From JALHQU01 sp043745295 (GTDB lineage: Bacteria; Planctomycetota; Planctomycetia; Gemmatales; Gemmataceae), in assembly GCA_043745295.1 (NCBI GenBank), contig JAYTTN010000587.1:1-16864 (forward strand): a stretch of 16,864 nucleotides of DNA. The letters are read 5' to 3'. The position numbers and the translations under genes were made by a program. The stretch's first letter is position 1. Each line of letters begins with the position of its first letter. This document shows positions 8,221-15,431 of this stretch, piece by piece. Under the pieces are notes generated by a model. The model worked only from the letters and a program-made list of their open reading frames with translations, was not told where the DNA came from and made no database searches.

Positions 8221-8278
8221 TCGACCCCGACCTACGAACCGCCGCGCACCCTCGCGGTTTTTGACCTACACTCCGGAC

Positions 8279-9127
8279 ATGACCGACGCCATTTCCATCG
8301 ACGGCCTCGCGGTCCGGTACGGCAGTTTCACCGCCGTGGACGGGCTGACACTCGGCGTCCGCAAGGGCGAGCTGTTCGGTCTGCTCGGGCCGAACGGGGC
8401 CGGCAAAAGCACCACCCTCCGCGTGCTGATCGGTCAGCGGCAGCCGTCGGCGGGTTCCGTCACGGTGTGCGGGTTCGACGTGGTGAAGCAGTGGGCGAGG
8501 ATCAAGCCGCTGTTCGGCTACGTCCCCGACCGCGACAACCATTTCGACGAGTTCACCGGCCGGCGGAACCTCGAATTCTTCGCCGACCTGTACGCCGTGC
8601 CCCGGCTACGGGTCCGCGAGTGCCTGAAGATGGTGGAGCTGGACGAGGCCGGCGACGTGCCGGTGCGCGGCTACTCGCTCGGCATGAAGAAGAAGCTGCT
8701 CGTCGCGCGGGCGCTGCTGCACGACCCGCCCGTGTACTACCTGGACGAGCCGACGGCGAACCTGGACATCCACTCGGCCGACGTGGTGCATCGCATCCTG
8801 CGGGACCGCGTCGCGGCCGGGGCCACGGTGGTGATGACGACGCACGACATGGCCGAAGTGGAGAAGATCTGCGACCGCGTCGGCATCGTCTGCAAGGGCA
8901 AGCTGATCGCCCTGGATTCGCCGCACCGCCTGAAGCAGCAGCACACCGAGCGGAAGGCCGACATCGTGCTGAAATCGAACGAGCGCGTCGTCATCGACTT
9001 GGACGCCGACGCGGATCGCAACAAGTTGGCGGACATCGTGCGGAGCGGGGCGGTGTCCACGTTCCGCACCCGCGAGTTCGACTTCGAGGCGACCTTCCTG
9101 AAGCTGACGGGCCAGCGATTTGAGTAA
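8279..9127 (+). CDS. ABC-2 type transporter, ATP-binding protein
   Basis: A 282-residue ATPase subunit that would power the two ABC-2 permeases encoded on the opposite strand at 9450-11156. Visible motifs: Walker A GPNGAGKST (37-45), signature GYSLGMKKKL with YSLGM at 132-136 in place of LSGGQ, Walker B VYYLDEP (152-158), and switch histidine His189 in MTTHD. In the Q-loop region the sequence is YVPDRDN, without the usual Gln. YSxGM signatures are normal in ABC-2 exporters of the DrrA/CcmA type. The C-terminal 80 residues form the extra domain common in these proteins. I chose the ATG at 8279; a TTG six codons upstream (8261) is also in frame, and neither has a Shine-Dalgarno site. Substrate is unknown; drug, lipid or polysaccharide export are all possible for this subgroup. 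Confidence 0.92.
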   Translation: MTDAISIDGLAVRYGSFTAVDGLTLGVRKGELFGLLGPNGAGKSTTLRVLIGQRQPSAGSVTVCGFDVVKQWARIKPLFGYVPDRDNHFDEFTGRRNLEFFADLYAVPRLRVRECLKMVELDEAGDVPVRGYSLGMKKKLLVARALLHDPPVYYLDEPTANLDIHSADVVHRILRDRVAAGATVVMTTHDMAEVEKICDRVGIVCKGKLIALDSPHRLKQQHTERKADIVLKSNERVVIDLDADADRNKLADIVRSGAVSTFRTREFDFEATFLKLTGQRFE

Positions 9128-9135
9128 CTCGCTCA

Positions 9136-9166
9136 GGGCGAGCGGGGGGCGTCAGCCCCCTGTTTC
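9136..9166 (+). repeat. Left arm of 31-bp inverted repeat, terminator-like
   Basis: This arm is the exact reverse complement of 9407-9437. It contains its own hairpin, GGGGGC-GTCA-GCCCCC, followed by TGTTTC, and starts 8 nt after the stop of the ABC ATPase gene. It is therefore positioned as a terminator for that transcript. Its last two bases overlap the stop codon of the small minus-strand gene. Confidence 0.85.
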
Positions 9167-9389
9167 AGTTCTGAAGCGGGTCATCGACTCTGTCCGGAAA
9201 TCGCTCGGCTGCTTCTTCGAGTGTCAGCGGCTCGCGGTAGTGTGGTTCGCATGCGTGCAGGCTGTAGTGTTGACCGCACTGTTGGCATCGCAGAAGGGCG
9301 GCGGGCGGCATTCGAGTAGAAGCCAAGTCGTCCATGAGCACGTTGCCCATGTCGCGGCAGAATTCGCAGCCGCATCGCGTACTATCCAC
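9165..9389 (-). CDS. Small cysteine-rich (zinc-ribbon-like) hypothetical protein
   Basis: A 74-residue protein I do not recognise. It has CGCEFC (Cys6, Cys8, Cys11) and CQQCGQHYSLHAC (Cys35, Cys38, His41, His45, Cys47), so two CxxC knuckles that could bind one zinc ion, then an acidic tail, LEEAAERFPDRVDDPLQN. The GTG start at 9389-9387 is supported by GGAGG (complement of 9397-9401) 7 nt upstream, one of the best ribosome sites in the window. A longer frame from a GTG at 9404 would place that site inside the coding region. The gene lies entirely between two 31-bp inverted repeats; its stop overlaps the left one, and its ribosome site is 6 nt from the right one. It runs in the same direction as the permease operon behind it and could be read through from it. 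Function unknown; the zinc binding is inferred only from cysteine spacing. Confidence 0.6.
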   Translation of the reverse strand: MDSTRCGCEFCRDMGNVLMDDLASTRMPPAALLRCQQCGQHYSLHACEPHYREPLTLEEAAERFPDRVDDPLQN

Positions 9390-9406
9390 TGCATTACCTC
9401 CCACGA

Positions 9407-9437
9407 GAAACAGGGGGCTGACGCCCCCCGCTCGCCC
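9407..9437 (-). repeat. Right arm of 31-bp inverted repeat, terminator-like
   Basis: Exact reverse complement of 9136-9166. Read on the minus strand it presents the same GGGGGC-GTCA-GCCCCC hairpin followed by TGTTTC, starting 12 nt after the stop of the second permease gene. Both convergent operons therefore end in an identical copy of the same element, facing each other across the small cysteine-rich gene. Confidence 0.85.
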
Positions 9438-9449
9438 GGAATGAGCCGC

Positions 9450-10322
9450 TTAAAGACCCGTGGTTTCCTCGATCTTGCCGCGCTTCCACGCCCGCTTGAC
9501 GCTGTAGCGGTAGAACCACTGCGACACCAGCACCAGACCGGCGGTGGTGGCCAGCAGCATCGCGGCCAGTTCGCCGTTCGACCACGCCGTCAGCGGCGAC
9601 TCCGCCAGCGGCGATCCGGCCGGCGGCGGCCCGATGATCGCCCGCCGCATCCCCTCCAGCCAGTACGTCGTCGGCAGGCTCATGCCGACGGCCTGCATCC
9701 AGCCCGGCAGCACCGACACGGGGAACACCACGCCACTCAGGAAGTAGACGAACCCGGCGATGCCCTCGCTGAGGAACATGCCGCTGCGAGACATGTTCAG
9801 CACGGCGGACGCGAGGATCATGCCGGCGGCCCATAACATCACACCCCCGATGAGCAGGAACGTCAGCAGCCAGAACACGTCGATGCCCTGGTTCTGGAAG
9901 CCGTCGCGGACGGCGGGGATCATGAGGCCGACCGAGATGGTGATGGCCGCGCCGACGACGCCTTCCATCGCTTTCGCCAGCCCCCGCCCGACGAAATACG
10001 CCTGGAAGTGTCCGGGGCTGATGAAGATGTACTTCAGCATCCGGTAGTTCTCGCGGTCGGTGATGACGACGTTGCTCATGCCGAACATGACCGCGCCGAC
10101 GAGGCCGTAACAGGCGTTCGAGATGTAGATGTACGGCAGGAACTCGACCGGCACGCGGCCGGGAAAGCCGGCGCTGGCGGCGTACACCATGCACACCAGC
10201 ATGAGCGACCCGCACACCGGCTTGACGACCAGATAGAGGATGAAGAGGCGGGCGTCGGCCCAGTTGGATTCGACCTGCCAGCCGAGCCAGGTGGACCAGC
10301 GGAGGGTGTTCAGCGTTTGCAT
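9450..10322 (-). CDS. ABC-2 type transporter permease (second)
   Basis: A 290-residue integral membrane protein with about six hydrophobic helices (near residues 27-50, 65-85, 120-140, 150-175, 185-210 and 258-278). The segments NVVITDRENYRMLKYIFISP and LSGVVFPVSVLPGWMQAVG are typical of ABC-2 permeases: the coupling-helix region, and the conserved stretch before the last helices. It begins only 3 nt after the stop of the neighbouring permease, with no Shine-Dalgarno site in the gap, so translational coupling within one operon is likely. It most likely forms a heterodimeric channel with that permease, driven by the ATPase at 8279-9127. The order is unusual because that ATPase lies on the other strand. 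Substrate unknown. Confidence 0.88.
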   Translation of the reverse strand: MQTLNTLRWSTWLGWQVESNWADARLFILYLVVKPVCGSLMLVCMVYAASAGFPGRVPVEFLPYIYISNACYGLVGAVMFGMSNVVITDRENYRMLKYIFISPGHFQAYFVGRGLAKAMEGVVGAAITISVGLMIPAVRDGFQNQGIDVFWLLTFLLIGGVMLWAAGMILASAVLNMSRSGMFLSEGIAGFVYFLSGVVFPVSVLPGWMQAVGMSLPTTYWLEGMRRAIIGPPPAGSPLAESPLTAWSNGELAAMLLATTAGLVLVSQWFYRYSVKRAWKRGKIEETTGL

Positions 10323-10325
10323 GGG

Positions 10326-11156
10326 TTATTGCCACTTCACCGTGAGTTTGCCGTCGGCTTTCGCCTTGCGTTCCAGCACGTCCAGGCAGCGAACCGCGAG
10401 GAGCACGAAGACCGCTCCCAACACCGCCAGGATGCCGACCTCGTACCACATGTCGAGGAACCCCGGCGTGCCGAACAGCACCTGCCGCATGGCGTCGATG
10501 CCGGCCGCGAGCGGCAACAGAAGGGCCATCGCGGGCAGCGCGTTACCGATCAGGTCGCCCAGCACTTTAAGCGGGAAGTTCATGCCGCTGATGAGGTAGA
10601 CGGGTTCCTGCAACAAGTTGACGGTGTGCCACGCCTCGCGGCCCCACAAGAGGAACAGCGAGGCGAACATCATGCCGAGGCCGTACAGGGCGACCATCGT
10701 CAGGCCGAACACGAGCGCCAGCAGCCACCACGAAGTCGGCTCGAACGGCACGTCGAACAGCAGCACGCCGGCGGTCAGGATGGCCGCCGCGCGGACCAGC
10801 GTCGTCGCCAGTCCGCCGACCGCCATGCCCATCAGGATGCTCATCATGGGGGCGGGCGACATGATGTACAGTTCGAGGTTGCCGCCGTCCCGCTCCCAGT
10901 ACAGGTGCGCGCCCATGCTCCACAGGATGTTCATCCAGAACGTGGTCATCGCCGCGCCGAGGATGACGACGCCGATGAGCTGCTTGGCGCGCTCCGTGTC
11001 GTCCGGCAACATGGCCGCGTACATGAACGCGAGTGCGGCCACGCCCAGCACCGGCAGGACGGTCTCCTGCAACAGCCAGGTGCGGTTGCGGAACATCCAG
11101 ATCAGTCGCGGGTACGTCCGCGCCTGCACCGCCCTAGCGAACAGCGACAGCGACAC
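10326..11156 (-). CDS. ABC-2 type transporter permease (first)
   Basis: A 276-residue membrane protein with about six helices (near 32-50, 60-80, 105-130, 140-172, 185-225 and 240-262). The cytoplasmic segment WERDGGNLELYIMSPAP is the hallmark coupling region of ABC-2 permeases, and EPVYLISGMNFPLKVLG is the conserved stretch before the last helices. The start is GTG at 11156-11154, which lies inside the upstream VTT gene, so the two overlap by 23 nt. A later in-frame ATG (residue 21, in LIWMFRNR) would remove the overlap but also part of the N-terminal amphipathic helix, so GTG is preferred. The overlap and the 3-nt gap downstream indicate a single operon of VTT protein, permease and permease. 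Confidence 0.88.
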   Translation of the reverse strand: MSLSLFARAVQARTYPRLIWMFRNRTWLLQETVLPVLGVAALAFMYAAMLPDDTERAKQLIGVVILGAAMTTFWMNILWSMGAHLYWERDGGNLELYIMSPAPMMSILMGMAVGGLATTLVRAAAILTAGVLLFDVPFEPTSWWLLALVFGLTMVALYGLGMMFASLFLLWGREAWHTVNLLQEPVYLISGMNFPLKVLGDLIGNALPAMALLLPLAAGIDAMRQVLFGTPGFLDMWYEVGILAVLGAVFVLLAVRCLDVLERKAKADGKLTVKWQ

Positions 11157-11865
11157 CCGGCCTCCTTCGCAGCATCCGCCGCACGAGGAATTTCAACCCG
11201 ATCGGCACCGCGGCCAGCAGCCCGAAGGCGAGCAGGACTTCCGGCGACACGGCGTCGCGCGGGGTTCGCAGGTCGCGGAGGCGGCTGCCGGCGAATGCGT
11301 ACAGCAGCGTGAACGGCCACATGGACACGGCCGTCACGAGGACGTACTTGCCCAGGCGGATGGGCGTCAGCCCCATCCCCATGTTGATGGCGAAGAACGG
11401 CAGGAACGGCATCCACCGCAGGGCGAACAGGTACACCCCGCCGGCCCGGACGACCCCCTCGTTCAGCCGCCGCAACCGGTGCCCGAGGTTCCGCTGCACC
11501 CAATCATGAAGTAGGTAGCGGGCGGCGAGGAAAGCCAGCGTCGCCGACAGAACGGAGTTGACGACCAGCACCGGGAACCCGACGGGCAGGCCGAAGATCG
11601 CCCCGCCGAAGAGGGCGAAAAGGGCCGACATCGGGATCGGCGGGGTCACCAGCAACTGGAATGCGAGCGAGAACGCGAGGATCGAGGCGACGGGCGCTTC
11701 GGCCGCCGCTTGCTGCCAGGCGTCGAGGCGGTCGCGGGCCGTTTGCCAGAGCGAATTCGAGTCGGGAAGGAAGAACAGCCCGACGCAGACGCCCACGACG
11801 AGGAGGAGGCCGAGTGCGGTGCGGCGGGTGACGATACGGCGCGGCAGGTCGAACGGTTCGGACAT
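11134..11865 (-). CDS. VTT/TVP38/DedA-like membrane protein
   Basis: A 243-residue inner-membrane protein of the TVP38/TMEM64 (VTT, formerly SNARE-associated) family. An N-terminal helix (about 14-33) is followed by the diagnostic core: FGGAIFGLPVGFPVLVVNS with the re-entrant G-x-x-x-G region, then SATLAFLAARYLL, and later RWMPFLPFFAINMGMGLT, containing the F/P-rich second re-entrant loop of the family, and SMWPFTLLYAFAGSRL. Family members are linked to lipid scrambling or undecaprenyl phosphate transport in other bacteria; the role here is not shown. I use the ATG at 11865-11863; the open frame extends 36 codons upstream, but that part is proline/arginine-rich with no family similarity. AGCAGG just before the ATG is at best a weak ribosome site. 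The 3' end overlaps the first permease gene by 23 nt, which suggests a lipid-related role for the transporter too. Confidence 0.82.
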   Translation of the reverse strand: MSEPFDLPRRIVTRRTALGLLLVVGVCVGLFFLPDSNSLWQTARDRLDAWQQAAAEAPVASILAFSLAFQLLVTPPIPMSALFALFGGAIFGLPVGFPVLVVNSVLSATLAFLAARYLLHDWVQRNLGHRLRRLNEGVVRAGGVYLFALRWMPFLPFFAINMGMGLTPIRLGKYVLVTAVSMWPFTLLYAFAGSRLRDLRTPRDAVSPEVLLAFGLLAAVPIGLKFLVRRMLRRRPGVAVAVR

Positions 11866-12103
11866 CCTGCTGGGATAGTACCGGCCACCGGATCGGCGAG
11901 CCGACGGGATGCCGAATCCGATTCTACGGCCCCGATTCCCGCCGCCCGGCCCGGTCGCGCCAGCCGGTGCCACCCGTCCCTCGGCCGACTTCCGTCGGCG
12001 AAGCGCGGGGTGATTCAGGACTTTCTCATCGTCTGGCGGATAGACTTCGGGTAATTATGAGAACAGTTCCGGCGCACACCCCGCCCGCGAGACGGTCCCC
12101 CCC
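11866..12103. promoter_or_regulatory. Divergent promoter region between VTT operon and gspE
   Basis: The 238-bp spacer must hold the promoters of both divergent operons. The clearest AT-rich patch is GGTAATTATGA near 12050-12060, with TAATTA at 12052-12057 as a possible -10 box for gspE. No good -35 box is found at the right distance, so this is only a suggestion. No palindromic element is seen here, unlike the other larger gaps. Confidence 0.3.
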
Positions 12104-13819
12104 ATGACGCTGATCGACACTCTGGCCGACCGCGGGCTGATCCACGCCGACGACCGCGCCAAGGCGATGCAGGCCGTGGCCGCCGCGCCGATCGGGAGCC
12201 CGCCGCACTTCGTCCTGCTGGAAAAGGGGTTCCTCAAGGAGGAGGCGCTGCTGCCGGTGCTGGCCGACGAATTCGGCATGGAGTTCGTGGACCTGACGGT
12301 GACGGCGGTGGACGCCGACGCGCTGGCGAACATGCCGCAGAAGCTGATCCACCGCAAGAACCTGATGCCCATCGCCCGGCACAACGGCACCCTGGTGGTG
12401 GCCACCGGCGACCCCTACGACCCGTACGCGCTGGACGAGTTGCAGACGCTCACCGGCCTCAGCGTGCAGCCGGTGCTGGGCAGCGCGCGGGAAATCTCCC
12501 GGCTGCTGAAGACGCACTTCGGGGTCGGCGGCGACACCGTGTCGGCCCTGATGCAAGAGGCGAAGTCGAAGGACGACGTGGAACTGCTGGAGGACATCGA
12601 GGCGGACGACAGCGAACTGGCCAAGCAGGCGCAGGAGGCGGGCGTCATCAAGCTGGTGAACACCATCCTGATCGAGGCGGCGAACGAGCGGGCATCGGAC
12701 ATCCACCTGGAACAGGAGGAGACCACCCTCCGCGTGCGGTACCGCATCGACGGCCTGCTGCAAGAGCAGCGGATGCCGCCGGAGATCAACCGCTTCCAGG
12801 CGGCCATCGTGTCGCGGCTGAAGATCATGGCGCGGCTGAACATCGCCGAGAAGCGGCTGCCGCAGGACGGCCGCATCAAGATGAAGGTGCAGGGCCGCGA
12901 GATCGACGTGCGGGTGTCCATCATCCCGATGATCCACGGCGAAGGCATCGTCATGCGGCTGCTGGACAAGGGCCGCATGGTGTTCAGCCTGAAGAACATG
13001 GGCTTCCTGGCGGACACGGACAAGAAGTTCCGCCAGCTCATCGACCGGCCGCACGGCATCGTGCTGGTGACGGGGCCGACCGGGTCGGGCAAGTCCACCA
13101 CCCTGTACGCCGCCCTGAACGAGATCAAGGACGAGACGACCAAGATCATCACCGTCGAAGACCCGGTCGAGTACCAGCAGGCCGGCATCAGCCAGATCCA
13201 GGTGCATTCCAAGATCGGGCTGACGTTCGCCACCAGCCTGCGGAGCATCCTGCGGCACGACCCGGACGTGGTGCTGGTCGGCGAGATCCGCGACAAGGAG
13301 ACGGCCGAGATGGCCATCCAGGCGTCGCTGACGGGGCACATGGTGTTCAGCACCCTGCACACGAACGACGCGCCGAGTGCGTTCACCCGGATGATCGACA
13401 TGGGCGTCGAGCCGTTCCTCGTGTCCAGCACGGTGGAAGGGATCATGGCCCAGCGGCTGGTGCGGACCATCTGCGGCGAGTGCAAGACGGCGTTCGTGCC
13501 GACCGAACACGACATGCCGTCGGACTTCCCGAAGGTCCACCCGCAGACCGGCGAGCCGTGGGAGACGGTGACGAAGGGAATCGGCTGCCGCGCCTGCCGC
13601 AACTCCGGCTACCGCGGGCGGACGGGCATCCACGAGCTGCTCATCGCGTCCGACTTCATCCGCGACCTGGTGGTGCAGCGGGTGAACTCGGCGGTCATCC
13701 GCATGGAGGCGCTGAAGGCCGGCATGCGGACCCTGCGGCAGGACGGCTGGCTGAAAACGCTGAACGGCACCACCACCATCGACGAGGTGGCCCGCACCAC
13801 CGCCGGGGACATCAGCTAG
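12104..13819 (+). CDS. Type II secretion / type IV pilus assembly ATPase, GspE/PilB family
   Basis: A 571-residue hexameric motor ATPase for a type II secretion system or type IV pilus. The N-terminal MshEN-like domain spans about 1-130 (LLEKGFLKEEALLPVLADEFG, and VATGDPYDPYALDEL). The catalytic domain has Walker A GPTGSGKST (324-332), the Asp box with DPVEY (353-357), Walker B LVGEIRD (391-397, Glu394 catalytic) and the His box STLHTND (416-422). The zinc-binding knuckle is intact: Cys457/Cys460 and Cys495/Cys498. KLVNTILIEAANERASDIHLE is the classic GspE segment before the catalytic domain. The ATG follows a run of seven C residues, with no Shine-Dalgarno site. gspF follows on the same strand after 143 bp filled by repeats. 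Sequence alone does not separate GspE from PilB, so no symbol is given. Confidence 0.95.
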   Translation: MTLIDTLADRGLIHADDRAKAMQAVAAAPIGSPPHFVLLEKGFLKEEALLPVLADEFGMEFVDLTVTAVDADALANMPQKLIHRKNLMPIARHNGTLVVATGDPYDPYALDELQTLTGLSVQPVLGSAREISRLLKTHFGVGGDTVSALMQEAKSKDDVELLEDIEADDSELAKQAQEAGVIKLVNTILIEAANERASDIHLEQEETTLRVRYRIDGLLQEQRMPPEINRFQAAIVSRLKIMARLNIAEKRLPQDGRIKMKVQGREIDVRVSIIPMIHGEGIVMRLLDKGRMVFSLKNMGFLADTDKKFRQLIDRPHGIVLVTGPTGSGKSTTLYAALNEIKDETTKIITVEDPVEYQQAGISQIQVHSKIGLTFATSLRSILRHDPDVVLVGEIRDKETAEMAIQASLTGHMVFSTLHTNDAPSAFTRMIDMGVEPFLVSSTVEGIMAQRLVRTICGECKTAFVPTEHDMPSDFPKVHPQTGEPWETVTKGIGCRACRNSGYRGRTGIHELLIASDFIRDLVVQRVNSAVIRMEALKAGMRTLRQDGWLKTLNGTTTIDEVARTTAGDIS

Positions 13820-13821
13820 CC

Positions 13822-13956
13822 GGGGGTCAGGAGGCAGGAAGCAGGGGTCAGACAGACCCCCGCCGATGCCGTCTGACCCGTTTCTCGACGTGCCGAGCGA
13901 GGAATGCGGACGCAACCTCTGACCCCTGCCTTCTGACTCCTGACTCCTGCCCCCTG
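13822..13956. repeat. Imperfect inverted repeat between gspE and gspF
   Basis: The left part (13822-13852) contains GCAGGGGTCAGA, and the right part (13918-13956) begins with its exact complement TCTGACCCCTGC and continues as a diverged copy of the rest. A third copy of the core, GTCTGACC at 13871-13878, can pair with GGTCAGAC at 13846-13853. The right part ends only 6 nt before the gspF start. The TGACTCCTG units in it are repeated twice in tandem, which suggests an old dispersed repeat that has decayed. Confidence 0.7.
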
Positions 13957-13962
13957 AAACAG

Positions 13963-15177
13963 ATGCCCGACTACACCTACACCGCCCTCGCCGTGTCCGG
14001 GGCGAAAACGTCCGGCACCCTGTCCGCCAACACCCAGGCCGAGGTGGAGGCGACGCTCGGCGCGAAGGGGCTGTTCCCCATCAGCATCGCCGAGGCCAAG
14101 CCGGGCGGCGGCAAGTTCTCGCTCTTCTCCGGCGTCGGCGGGCGGGCGCTGGCCACCTTCTACGGTCAGCTCGCCGACCTGCTGCACTCCGGCGTGCCGC
14201 TGCTCCGGTCGCTCGAGCTGCTGGAGAAGCAGAGCGTCAACCGCACCCTCCAGGCGACCGTCCGCGACGTGCGGATGAAGGTGGCCGAGGGGACCGGCCT
14301 GTCCGAGGCGATGGGGGCGCACCCTCGCGTGTTCGACGACCTGGTGGTCAGCATGGTCCGCGCCGGGCAGGAGGGCGGGTTCCTGGAGGACGTGCTGAAG
14401 CGGACGGCGTCGTTCGTCGAGCACCAGCAGGACATGAAGTCGAAGGTGGTGGGGGCGCTGGCGTACCCGGCGTTCCTGGCCGTCGCCGGCGTCAGCGTGC
14501 TGCTCATGCTGGTCATCTTCTTCGTCCCCAAGTTCAAGACGCTGTTCGCCCGCCTGGAAGAGAAGGGCGAACTGCCCGACCTGACCAAGATGCTGCTGTG
14601 GGCGAGCGGCTTCCTGATCAACTGGTGGTGGGCGCTCATCGCAGTCGGCGCGGGCGTGGCGTTCGCGTTCGTCTACTGGTCGCGGACGACGAGCGGCCGG
14701 TACACGCTGGACGCCCTCCGCCTACGGCTGCCGGTGTTCGGCACCATCTTCCGCAGTCTGGCCCTGTCGCGGTTCTGCCGGATCCTGGGCACCATGCTGC
14801 ACAACGGCATCCCGCTGCTGAAGTCGCTCAGCATCGCCAAGGACAGCACCGGCAACAAGCTGCTGGCCGACGCCATCGAGAAGTCGGCCGAGAGCATCAC
14901 CGCCGGGCAGAAGCTGGCCGACCCGCTGCGGCGGAACAAGTACTTCCCGGCCGACGTGGTGGAGATGATCGCCATCGCCGAGGAGGCGAACAGCCTGGAG
15001 AAAGTGCTGATCGACGTGGCCGACGGCCTGGAGAAGCGGACCAGCCGGAACATGGACCTGATGGTCAAGCTGCTGGAGCCGGTGATGCTGCTGGTCATGG
15101 CCGTGGCCGTGCTGCTGGTCGTCGCGGGGCTGCTGCTGCCGGTGTTCAAGATGGGGTCCGCCGTCGGCGGCAAGTAG
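13963..15177 (+). CDS. Type II secretion / type IV pilus platform protein, GspF/PilC family
   Basis: A 404-residue inner-membrane platform protein that works with the GspE/PilB motor. It starts MPDYTYTALAVSGAKTSGTL, the standard GspF opening, and has two T2SSF domains (about 64-187 and 265-390), each a helical bundle followed by membrane helices near 168-190, 217-239 and 373-395. The paired family signature is visible as MVRAGQEGGFLEDVL in the first domain and MIAIAEEANSLEKVL in the second, the latter with Ala-Asn replacing the usual Gly. Length fits the family (about 400). The ATG at 13963 is the only sensible start; there is no Shine-Dalgarno site, and the bases before it belong to a repeat. 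No pseudopilin, secretin or peptidase gene lies nearby, so the rest of the machine must be elsewhere. Confidence 0.95.
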   Translation: MPDYTYTALAVSGAKTSGTLSANTQAEVEATLGAKGLFPISIAEAKPGGGKFSLFSGVGGRALATFYGQLADLLHSGVPLLRSLELLEKQSVNRTLQATVRDVRMKVAEGTGLSEAMGAHPRVFDDLVVSMVRAGQEGGFLEDVLKRTASFVEHQQDMKSKVVGALAYPAFLAVAGVSVLLMLVIFFVPKFKTLFARLEEKGELPDLTKMLLWASGFLINWWWALIAVGAGVAFAFVYWSRTTSGRYTLDALRLRLPVFGTIFRSLALSRFCRILGTMLHNGIPLLKSLSIAKDSTGNKLLADAIEKSAESITAGQKLADPLRRNKYFPADVVEMIAIAEEANSLEKVLIDVADGLEKRTSRNMDLMVKLLEPVMLLVMAVAVLLVVAGLLLPVFKMGSAVGGK

Positions 15178-15204
15178 AGCCGTGCCTTCGCCGCAGAGCG
15201 GCGG

Positions 15205-15388
15205 GTGCCGGTAGCCAGGGGTGACGGGCGAGCGCAGCTCGCGGAACCCCTGGAACCCACGGGGAAAAGAAGACGAGTCCCGGAGGGACGACGGAGTCCG
15301 CCGCCCCTCCGGGGCTGTCGCGTGTTTTTGACTCGGCGACCAGGGGTTCCGCTCGCTCCGCTCGCCTGTCACCCCTGGCTACCGGCAC
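15205..15388. repeat. 184-bp palindromic element with 49-bp arms
   Basis: The arms at 15205-15253 and 15340-15388 are reverse complements with four mismatches in 49 positions. The first 20 bases, from GTGCCGGTAGCCAGGGG, pair perfectly with the end of the right arm. The 86-nt centre holds a run of G/C-rich short hairpins around 15290-15320. The element starts 27 nt after the gspF stop and ends 43 nt before the next start. The clustered mismatches around 15234-15240 suggest that the two arms have diverged since insertion. A MITE-like element or a very long terminator are both possible. Confidence 0.85.
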
Positions 15389-15431
15389 TCACGCCTCCGG
15401 CGTGAAAACCCGCTCGATTCGGATTCCCCCC

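Noticed and set aside
5060..8542. A 1160-residue open frame on the minus strand opposite metH
   Set aside because: It is an antisense shadow created by the strong G/C bias at the third codon positions of metH. Its composition is rich in Arg, His, Val and Leu without any recognisable domain, and MetH itself is unmistakable.
6343..9123. A 926-residue plus-strand frame spanning the end of metH and the ATPase gene
   Set aside because: It is rich in Arg, Pro and Gly, has no domains, and overlaps two well-supported genes in another frame.
10008..11312. A 434-residue plus-strand frame opposite the permease and VTT genes
   Set aside because: Dominated by His, Gln, Arg and Asp, as expected from the antisense of membrane-protein codons; no motif seen.
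15146..15405. Short open frames on both strands within the 184-bp palindrome
   Set aside because: They simply translate the repeat arms (Pro/Arg/Ala-rich) and have no independent support.
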